Below, piece by piece: positions 6,381 through 11,964 of a stretch of 14,944 nucleotides of DNA. The DNA lies in NCBI GenBank assembly GCA_964587175.1, contig CAZPKK010000033.1, forward strand, positions 1 through 14,944, written 5' to 3'. The notes beneath the pieces were generated by a model. The model was not told the DNA's origin and did no database searches. It saw nothing but the letters and a program-made list of their open reading frames with translations. This DNA comes from CALXVA01 sp964587175. Lineage in GTDB: Bacteria > Bacillota > Clostridia > TANB77 > CAG-508. The position numbers were made by a program, and so were the translations under genes. Within the stretch, counting starts at the first letter, position 1; every line of letters begins with the position of its first letter.

Positions 6381-6734
6381 ATGTTTAAATTAAGAAACGT
6401 GATAATTTTATTTGTAGTATTATTGTTGGTGTGGAGTATAGGAAGTCAAGTACAAGCAACAAATTTGATAATTGATTTAACAAACTTTTCTGCTACAAAT
6501 GAAGAAACAGCAGATAGCACAACAAATGTAGTTGCTAATGAGACTACAAATACGACAGCAAATGAAGAAACACAAGTAGTACAACCAAATACAAACACTA
6601 ATACTTCAGGAAGCACAAATAATGATCTTCCTCAAACAGGTGTAACAGAGGATATTACAGTAATGTTTTTTATTGTTGTTTGTGTTATTGCGGCAATATA
6701 TGCATATAAGAAAATAAGAGATTATAAATCATAA
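6381..6734 (+). CDS. Small LPXTG-type (LPQTG) cell-wall-anchored protein
   Basis: This 117-residue protein has the full layout of a sortase substrate. A signal peptide covers residues 1-27 (basic start, hydrophobic VIILFVVLLLVWSIG, a likely cut after VQA). A spacer rich in Thr, Asn and Glu follows (about 35-82). LPQTG is at about 83-87, then a membrane helix (VMFFIVVCVIAAIYAY) and a basic tail KKIRDYKS. The mature wall-linked part would be only about 55 residues and has no folded domain, so it may serve as a short surface tether or spacer rather than an enzyme. It has its own promoter and is convergent with a sortase gene 120 nt away, a likely partner. The low-complexity spacer resembles the tail of the L,D-transpeptidase upstream. 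Confidence 0.85.
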   Translation: MFKLRNVIILFVVLLLVWSIGSQVQATNLIIDLTNFSATNEETADSTTNVVANETTNTTANEETQVVQPNTNTNTSGSTNNDLPQTGVTEDITVMFFIVVCVIAAIYAYKKIRDYKS

Positions 6735-6783
6735 GAAAATTAATGAGAAAATAAAAAATGTTTAATTACTTTTGAAAATTCAA

Positions 6784-6814
6784 AATTAAGGCAGGCTGTA
6801 AGCTTGCCTTAATT
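6784..6814. terminator. Bidirectional terminator between LPQTG gene and sortase
   Basis: A 14-bp stem (6784-6797 with 6801-6814, one G-T pair) closes a 3-nt GTA loop. It sits between two convergent genes. The minus-strand side runs into TTTTGAATTTTC and the plus side into GTATTAATAT, so termination is better supported for the minus-strand sortase transcript but likely serves both. Confidence 0.75.
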
Positions 6815-6854
6815 GTATTAATATATTACAGATTGAATTTGATTATTAACCAGT

Positions 6855-7499
6855 TTATTTAAAAAGAACCTCTTTTGCATGTATTATTAAACGTTTACTA
6901 TTTATATCACTGCAAGTGATAAGTGTTACTATTCTGGCATTATTTGTTTCTTGAAAGGTACAAGAAGTATCTTCTGGATAAGTTTCGTATTTCTCATAAA
7001 TACTATAATTAATAAAATTTCCTGATAAATCATATATAGTTATTTCATCCCCAATTTGAAGTTCATTTAATCTACCAAAAAGTTTATTATTTATATAATT
7101 ATGACCTGCTATACATAAATTACCAATTTCATTTGGCATTGGACCTGCATATCTACATACTGAAATGTTAAGTAGCTCATCATTTGTAGTAGAGAATATA
7201 GAATAAATTAAATCAATTTTATTAATTTTTATAATTCCAATCACAGACGAATTACTTTCTTGTGGTTCAACAGTATATTCTAATGTGTCCGAATACAAAG
7301 TGGATATCGAGTAAGAGCTTACTAAACTTTTAGAGATAATACCATTTTGATTTTTGACATATATGTTACCACATAAAAAAATAATAGATAAAAAAGAAAT
7401 AGAAGAAAAAACAATAAATAATATCTTGTATTTTTTATTGGATTTTTTCTTGTTTGAAGGAAGAAAATTATTATATTTATTATAAATAATCTGATTCAT
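6855..7499 (-). CDS. Sortase (class D/E-like transpeptidase)
   Basis: Sortases cleave LPXTG-type signals and join the protein to peptidoglycan. The 214 residues carry a Lys-rich cytoplasmic start (17-26), a membrane helix (about 27-47), and the sortase barrel with AGHNY (catalytic His133), LFGRLNELQIGDEITIY, TLITC (192-196, catalytic Cys196) and Arg203 in SKRLIIHA. TLXTC with a short C-terminus fits the smaller class D/E types rather than class A or pilin class C. The adjacent, convergent LPQTG protein is a likely substrate. The first ATG has no Shine-Dalgarno, but a TATAAT ends 6 nt before it, so translation may be leaderless. No other ATG lies before the membrane helix. Confidence 0.88.
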   Translation of the reverse strand: MNQIIYNKYNNFLPSNKKKSNKKYKILFIVFSSISFLSIIFLCGNIYVKNQNGIISKSLVSSYSISTLYSDTLEYTVEPQESNSSVIGIIKINKIDLIYSIFSTTNDELLNISVCRYAGPMPNEIGNLCIAGHNYINNKLFGRLNELQIGDEITIYDLSGNFINYSIYEKYETYPEDTSCTFQETNNARIVTLITCSDINSKRLIIHAKEVLFK

Positions 7500-7755
7500 A
7501 TTTTTATTATAGACAAAAAAACAAAAAATATTACAAAATTAACATGATAAAATATTAAAGGATAGAAGGAGTATAAAAATTTATTATAATTTTTATAAAA
7601 GATAATAAAATCCATAGAAAGATTTTATTTTTCTAAATAGCTACATAAATATTTGTAAAAAACTCTTAATAAATTTAAAAAAATAGTGCAAAAAAATATA
7701 AATATATGATAGAATAGTGAAAGTATAAATTTAAAAGTAAAGGGAGTGTACATGA
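7500..7755. other. Divergent intergenic region between sortase and pyrH
   Basis: This is 256 nt of very AT-rich DNA without an ORF worth calling. A TATAAT for the sortase lies at its left end. A weak TAGAAT (7710-7715) with no convincing -35 is the best -10 candidate for pyrH. AAAGGGAG (7739-7746) is the pyrH ribosome binding site. No repeat-family unit is seen here. Confidence 0.4.
7506..7511 (-). promoter_or_regulatory. -10 element of the sortase gene, positioned for a leaderless mRNA
   Basis: TATAAT on the minus strand ends 6 nt before the ATG at 7499, which places the expected transcription start at or next to the start codon. The best -35 is TTGTAA (7536-7531) at a long 19-nt spacing, so the promoter is only moderately supported. 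Confidence 0.4.
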
Positions 7756-8460
7756 ATGCCCGGAAATAAATATAAAAGGATTTTACTAAAACTAAGTGGA
7801 GAGGCATTATCAGGAGGAAAAAGTGTAGGAATTGATGAAGAAACAGTGGATAATATTTGTGAGCAAATAAAGGAACTTGTTAAGATGAAGACTGAAGTCG
7901 CAATTGTAGTAGGAGGTGGAAACTTTTGGAGAGGTGCAAATAAAAACATGGAAAGAACTGCATCAGACTATATGGGAATGCTTGCTACTGCAATGAATGG
8001 GTTGGCACTTCAAGATGCATTGGAGGCAAAAGGAATATATACTAGACTTCAAACAGCGATAGAAATGAGAGAAGTAGCAGAACCATACATAAAAAGGAGA
8101 GCAACAAGGCATTTAGAAAAAGGCAGAGTAGTTATTTTTGGATGTGGAACAGGAAATCCATATTTTACAACAGATACAGCAGCAGCTTTAAGAGCAGCTG
8201 AGATAAGTGCAGAAGTTATACTAGTAGGAAAAACGATAGATGGAGTGTATTCAGCAGATCCAAAAACAAATCCTGATGCTGTTAAATATGATGAAATATC
8301 ATATTTAGACATATTAAGTGATAATCTTAAGGTTATGGATGCTACTGCAATATCACTTTGCAAAGATAATAATATAAAATTAATTGTATTCGAAATTGCA
8401 AAACCTTGTAATATAGTCAAGATTGTTAAAGGCGAAAAAGTGGGAACGTTAATTAAATAA
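7756..8460 (+). CDS. pyrH: UMP kinase
   Basis: PyrH phosphorylates UMP to UDP in the cytoplasm, the step that feeds all pyrimidine nucleotides and UDP-sugar wall precursors. It belongs to the amino-acid kinase fold, not the adenylate kinase fold. The 234 residues contain KLSGEAL (12-18), VGGGNFWRG (52-60), RRATRHLEKGRVVIFGCGTGNP (from 114), the UMP/ATP-site TTDTAAALRAAEI (138-150), DGVYSADP (162-169) and MDATAISLCKDN (194-205). Length matches the family. The ATG at 7756 is preceded by AAAGGGAG at 9 nt; an out-of-frame ATG overlaps at 7753. pyrH usually follows rpsB-tsf, but here it follows a sortase on the other strand. frr lies 175 nt downstream across repeat locus 2. Confidence 0.96.
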   Translation: MPGNKYKRILLKLSGEALSGGKSVGIDEETVDNICEQIKELVKMKTEVAIVVGGGNFWRGANKNMERTASDYMGMLATAMNGLALQDALEAKGIYTRLQTAIEMREVAEPYIKRRATRHLEKGRVVIFGCGTGNPYFTTDTAAALRAAEISAEVILVGKTIDGVYSADPKTNPDAVKYDEISYLDILSDNLKVMDATAISLCKDNNIKLIVFEIAKPCNIVKIVKGEKVGTLIK

Positions 8461-8478
8461 GTGTCTAACGTTATCAAA

Positions 8479-8605
8479 TATAGCAGTTTACCAAGAAAAA
8501 ATATATGTGACACGTGAGACTACCAAGTAGAATAAATATATCTACCACGCGGTGCTACTAAGATATACAAATATATGTAACATGTGGGAATAGTAAAAAG
8601 TATAA
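8479..8605 (+). repeat. Intergenic repeat locus 2: three type-B units at 35-bp period
   Basis: Units begin at 8501, 8536 and 8571, exactly 35 bp apart, each with ATATAT(G/C)T(G/A)(A/C)C followed by a CACGTG-like core (CACGTG, CACGCG, CATGTG) and a TACCAAG or TACTAAG tail. A more decayed unit precedes them (from about 8479). No hairpin copy is present. The array fills most of the gap between pyrH and frr. Confidence 0.75.
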
Positions 8606-8635
8606 AAAAATAAGGAAAGGAGAGCACAGTAAATT

Positions 8636-9199
8636 GTGCAAATAAAAATTATGGAATATGATAAATTTGAAGAAAAAATGATTAAATCAATTAGTGTATT
8701 TGAGGAGAATTTAGCAGAAGTTAGAGCAGGAAGGGCAAATCCTTCAATATTAAATAAAATTATGATAGATTATTATGGAGTATCAACACCTATTAATCAG
8801 GTGGCAGGAATTTCGGTTCCAGAGGCTAGACTTATTGTTATTCAACCATGGGATGTAAGTATATTAAAAGAGATTGAAAAAGAAATATTGAAGTCAGATA
8901 TTGGAATTAATCCAAATAACGATGGAAAAGTAATAAGATTGGCATTTCCAGAATTAAATGAAGAAAGAAGAAAAGAAATAGTAAAAGATATTAGAAAAAT
9001 GGCAGAAGATGCAAGAGTGGCCATTAGAAGTATTAGAAGGGATGCTATTGATGAAGCAAAAACATTACAAAAAAATTCTGAAATCTCTGAAGACGATTTA
9101 AAGGTTGCAGAAGACAAGATTCAAAAACTAACAGATAAGTATGTTGATGAAATTGATGAGCTTTTAGAGAAAAAGGAAAAGGAAGTAATGAGTTTATAG
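8636..9199 (+). CDS. frr: Ribosome recycling factor
   Basis: RRF, with EF-G, splits the post-termination ribosome and frees it for a new round. The 187 residues match the family (about 185): a helical domain with ENLAEVRAGRANPSIL (24-39), the beta domain YYGVSTPINQVAGISVPEARLIVIQPWD, NPNNDGKVIRLAFPELNEERRKEIVKDIRKMAEDARVAIRSIRRDA, and the closing helix DKYVDEIDELLEKKEKEVMSL. The GTG start at 8636 is preferred because AAAGGAGAG lies 11 nt upstream; the ATG at 8651 would be 26 nt away and would shorten the first helix. The stop is TAG, followed two codons later by an in-frame TAA. Position between pyrH and uppS is standard, but both gaps are enlarged by repeats. Confidence 0.96.
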   Translation: MQIKIMEYDKFEEKMIKSISVFEENLAEVRAGRANPSILNKIMIDYYGVSTPINQVAGISVPEARLIVIQPWDVSILKEIEKEILKSDIGINPNNDGKVIRLAFPELNEERRKEIVKDIRKMAEDARVAIRSIRRDAIDEAKTLQKNSEISEDDLKVAEDKIQKLTDKYVDEIDELLEKKEKEVMSL

Positions 9200-9201
9200 C
9201 A

Positions 9202-9494
9202 TTAAAGTCTGCACCATCTTGCTGTTATATAGTGCTTTAAAGTTCGTCTCTATCAAGGCTGTCACATATAGTGGCTTAAAATCCGCACCATCTTGCTGTT
9301 AGATATATTTTGTGTTCTCCATGTATTCGAACAAAAAATATATCTACCACGTGGTGCTACCAAGAAAAAATATATGTGACACGTGAGACTACTTAGATGT
9401 ATGAATATATGTTGACATATGGGATTACTAAAAGATACAAATATATGTGACATGTGGTGCTACTAAGAGATACAAATATAAAATATATAAAAAG
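9202..9494 (-). repeat. Intergenic repeat locus 3: type-A units, hairpin, type-B units
   Basis: This is the most complete copy and fills nearly the whole 309-nt frr-uppS gap. Type-A units read on the minus strand, with TTAAA ends at 9202, 9237 and 9276 (35 and 39 bp apart), lead to a 73-nt hairpin (9285-9357). Type-B units then run on the plus strand with ATATAT starts at 9338, 9370, 9405 and 9441 and a truncated one at 9476 (spacing 32, 35, 36, 35). The whole matches locus 1 in reverse orientation. It lies inside what should be one transcript. Confidence 0.8.
9285..9357 (-). repeat. 73-nt covarying hairpin element, copy 2 (inverted)
   Basis: Outer stem GCACCA (9285-9290) pairs with TGGTGC (9352-9357). 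The inner stem pairs AGATATATTTTGTGTTC with GAACAAAAAATATATCT (one mismatch) around an 11-nt loop. Compared in the same orientation with 2901-2973, the stem keeps pairing through six double changes while the unpaired AGCAAGA segment is unchanged. Confidence 0.8.
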
Positions 9495-9508
9495 ATAAGG
9501 AGAAAGTG

Positions 9509-10231
9509 ATGAACATAAATGATATAGATAAAGAGTTGATGCCGAAGCATATTGCAATAATTATGGATGGAAATAGAAGATGGGCAAGAGAAAAAGGAAT
9601 GGATCCAAAGCTTGGGCATAAAGCAGGGGCTGAGACATTGGAGAAAATTGCGTCATATGCTAACAAAATAGGATTAAAGTATTTAACTGTTTATGCTTTT
9701 TCGACTGAGAATTGGAAAAGAACTAAAGAAGAAATAGGAGCATTAATGTTACTTTTAAATCATTATTTAGATAAGTTCCTAAACAAAGAAAGTTTACGTA
9801 ACATCAAAATAAGAGTTTTAGGTGATATTGATAGTTTAGACGAAAATTTAAGAGAGAATATCTATAAAATAGTAGAAAAATCAAAAAATAATACAGGGCT
9901 CACATTAAATATTGCCTTTAATTATGGCGGAAGAGCTGAAATAATAAGAACAGTAAAAAATATTTCTGAAAAAGCAAAACAAGGCGAAATTGAAATAAAT
10001 CAAATAGATGAGCAGATGATTACTGATAGTTTATATACAGTAGGTGAACCAGACCCGGATTTATTAATAAGACCTGGAGGAGAACTAAGAATAAGCAATT
10101 TTTTACTATGGCAATTAGCATACACAGAATTTTTGTTTATTGATAAGTATTGGCCAGACTTTACAGAAGAAGATTTATTAGATGCAATAGCAACTTTTGA
10201 AAAAAGGAATAGAAAGTTTGGAGGCAAATAA
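9509..10231 (+). CDS. uppS: Isoprenyl (undecaprenyl) diphosphate synthase
   Basis: UppS condenses isopentenyl diphosphate onto farnesyl diphosphate in cis to make the C55 lipid carrier for peptidoglycan and other wall polymers. The 240 residues hold the family signatures: HIAIIMDGNRRWA (catalytic Asp20), GHKAGAETLEKI, YAFSTENWKR, LNIAFNYGGRAEI, and DPDLLIRPGGELRISNFLLWQLAYTEF with the C-terminal WPDFTEEDLLDAI. The ATG at 9509 is preferred over the GTG at 9506 because AAGGAG (9497-9502) is 6 nt from the former and only 3 nt from the latter. cdsA follows after 43 nt. Upstream lies repeat locus 3. Confidence 0.96.
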   Translation: MNINDIDKELMPKHIAIIMDGNRRWAREKGMDPKLGHKAGAETLEKIASYANKIGLKYLTVYAFSTENWKRTKEEIGALMLLLNHYLDKFLNKESLRNIKIRVLGDIDSLDENLRENIYKIVEKSKNNTGLTLNIAFNYGGRAEIIRTVKNISEKAKQGEIEINQIDEQMITDSLYTVGEPDPDLLIRPGGELRISNFLLWQLAYTEFLFIDKYWPDFTEEDLLDAIATFEKRNRKFGGK

Positions 10232-10274
10232 TAATTATTATAAATTACACATATAATTTGAAAGGAAAAAAAAG

Positions 10275-11081
10275 ATGAGTATAAAGAGAATTTTATCAGG
10301 AGTAGTTTTGTTTCCAATATTTGCACTAATATTAATATTTGGAAACAAATATGTTGTAGATGTATTTTTTAGTGTTGTAGCTATAAGAGGATTATATGAA
10401 TTTTATAGAGCATTTAAGGGGAAAGCTAATCCAATACAATGGCCAGCATATGTAACAGCACTACTTATATGCTTTATTCACGTAATACCAGGAGAATATG
10501 TGCTTCCAGCAATTACTTTACTTATTTTGATGAATATATTAATACTTTTCACACAAGTAGTAGTAACTTCACTAAAAAGAAACATTACAGATATAGCAAT
10601 TTCATTATTAGGAACTTGTTATATAGTATTTTTCTTGATGTTTGCTCCACTAATAAGAGATAGTTTGAGCAATGGAAGGATACTTATCTGGTATGTATTT
10701 TTTGCTGCATGGGGCACAGATATATTTGCATACTTTATTGGAAAAAAGTTTGGCAAACATAAATTCACTGATATTAGTCCAAATAAATCTATAGAAGGTT
10801 GCATAGCTGGAATATTTGGATCAATACTAATGTGTATGATTTATACAGTGATTTGTAACCTAGTTTGGAATTTAAACATTAATTATTTATTTATATTTGG
10901 TATTTCGATTTTCTTAAGTGTAATTAGTCAAATAGGAGATTTAGCAGCTTCTAGTATAAAAAGACATTGCGAAATAAAAGATTTTAGTAATTTAATACCG
11001 GGGCATGGTGGATTACTTGATAGGACAGATAGTGTAATATTTATTTTGCCATTTGCATATTTTTTGCTAAGTATAATATGA
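10275..11081 (+). CDS. cdsA: Phosphatidate cytidylyltransferase (CDP-diglyceride synthase)
   Basis: CdsA is an integral membrane enzyme that turns phosphatidic acid and CTP into CDP-diacylglycerol, the precursor of phosphatidylglycerol and cardiolipin. The 268 residues are mostly hydrophobic, with about eight membrane segments (near 8-24, 26-40, 57-72, 76-97, 106-126, 137-157, 175-200, 203-220). The C-terminal signature is complete: SPNKSIEG (168-175), GDLAASSIKRHCEIKDFSNLIPGHGGLLDRTDS (221-253) with the acidic metal ligands. AAAGGAAAAAAAAG precedes the ATG. dxr commonly follows cdsA in this cluster but is not here; 131 nt separate it from rseP. Confidence 0.95.
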   Translation: MSIKRILSGVVLFPIFALILIFGNKYVVDVFFSVVAIRGLYEFYRAFKGKANPIQWPAYVTALLICFIHVIPGEYVLPAITLLILMNILILFTQVVVTSLKRNITDIAISLLGTCYIVFFLMFAPLIRDSLSNGRILIWYVFFAAWGTDIFAYFIGKKFGKHKFTDISPNKSIEGCIAGIFGSILMCMIYTVICNLVWNLNINYLFIFGISIFLSVISQIGDLAASSIKRHCEIKDFSNLIPGHGGLLDRTDSVIFILPFAYFLLSII

Positions 11082-11100
11082 TTTAATGAGGTTATCTCTT

Positions 11101-11129
11101 TTGTGCCAATTTAGGTTTTTAACTGTAAT
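11101..11129 (+). promoter_or_regulatory. Candidate promoter for rseP-polC
   Basis: TTGTGC (11101-11106), a 17-nt spacer and TGTAAT (11124-11129) lie in the 131-nt cdsA-rseP gap. They would allow rseP and polC to be transcribed apart from uppS-cdsA. Two matches per box are imperfect, so this is only a candidate. The rest of the gap shows no ORF or repeat unit. Confidence 0.35.
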
Positions 11130-11212
11130 GAGGAAATCAGAATATTTTACCTAATAAAAGATTAGATAAAATAGAGAATCTTGTACATATTGATAGAGTA
11201 GAGGTAAAATGC

Positions 11213-11950
11213 ATGAGTATTATAATTACAATTATAAAAATAGTTATTATTCTAGGATTTCTTGTTTTAATACACGAAACAGGACATTTTTTAGTTGCTC
11301 GTTTGTGTAAAATTAAAGTAAATGAATTTTCAATAGGATTTGGACCTCTTATTTTGAGTAAGGAAACTAGAGCGACAAAATATTCCTTGCGTTTAATACC
11401 ACTTGGTGGATATGTAAATATGCTTGGAGAAGAAGAGCGTTCTGAAGAAGAAGGTTCTTTTAGTAAAGCTAGTATTCCAAAAAGAATTGCTATTGTGGCT
11501 GCTGGTGGGCTGGTAAATATTATATTTGCAATACTTTTGTATATAGTGTTAGTTGCAATAGTGTCAAAAGATTTTGGTCTAGCAGTAAGTTCAACAGGTA
11601 ATTTTATAATGTCTATGGTAGAAAGTATAAAGCTTCTATTTACTGGTGGAGTTACTGTAGATAATTTAATGGGACCAATCGGAATTTCTGAAGTAGTTGC
11701 ACAAACTAGTGGCATTATAGACTTTCTATATATTATGGCTTTAGTGTCAATGTCTCTTGGGGTTACAAATTTACTTCCATTTCCACCACTTGATGGAGGA
11801 AAAATATTAATATATATAATTGAAGCAATTAGAAGGAAACCACTTAAAGAAAATTTTGAATTAAAACTTCAAATGCTTGGATTCTTGGTTTTGATTACAT
11901 TATCTATTTATGTAGCAGTTAATGATGTTGGTAGAATTGTACAAGGATAG
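11213..11950 (+). CDS. rseP: RseP/RasP-type site-2 intramembrane metalloprotease lacking the PDZ domain
   Basis: RseP proteases (family M50) cut membrane-embedded substrates such as anti-sigma factors and signal-peptide remnants. Both catalytic halves are present: HETGH (21-25) in the first membrane helix with GFGPLILS and LIPLGGYVNMLGEE, and NLLPFPPLDGGK (186-197) supplying the third zinc ligand Asp, plus further helices at about 91-117, 171-187 and 219-235. The protein is only 245 residues, whereas family members are usually about 330-430. The missing part is the extracytoplasmic PDZ region that should sit between about residue 117 (end of helix 2) and 127. Here the chain goes straight from VAIVSKDFGLAVSS to the MSMVESIKLLFTGGVTVDNLMGPIGI segment. 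Reading frame and motifs are intact. GAGGT precedes the ATG. polC follows 14 nt after the TAG stop. Confidence 0.9.
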   Translation: MSIIITIIKIVIILGFLVLIHETGHFLVARLCKIKVNEFSIGFGPLILSKETRATKYSLRLIPLGGYVNMLGEEERSEEEGSFSKASIPKRIAIVAAGGLVNIIFAILLYIVLVAIVSKDFGLAVSSTGNFIMSMVESIKLLFTGGVTVDNLMGPIGISEVVAQTSGIIDFLYIMALVSMSLGVTNLLPFPPLDGGKILIYIIEAIRRKPLKENFELKLQMLGFLVLITLSIYVAVNDVGRIVQG

Positions 11951-11964
11951 GAGATGTACTTAGG

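Noticed and set aside
8049..8513. Long minus-strand ORF opposite pyrH (and similar ones opposite frr, rseP and polC)
   Set aside because: The plus-strand genes are well-conserved families; the antisense ORFs show no family motifs and follow from the base composition.
9338..9494. A possible CRISPR array (regular 35-bp repeats)
   Set aside because: The units are contiguous with no unique spacers, they vary in sequence, and no cas genes are nearby. Tandem repeat is the better description.
9199..11950. Genome-wide reassignment of TAG as sense
   Set aside because: frr and rseP end in TAG at normal family lengths, and the only TAG at a conserved position (polC) lies 10 nt from the window edge, so one observation is not enough.
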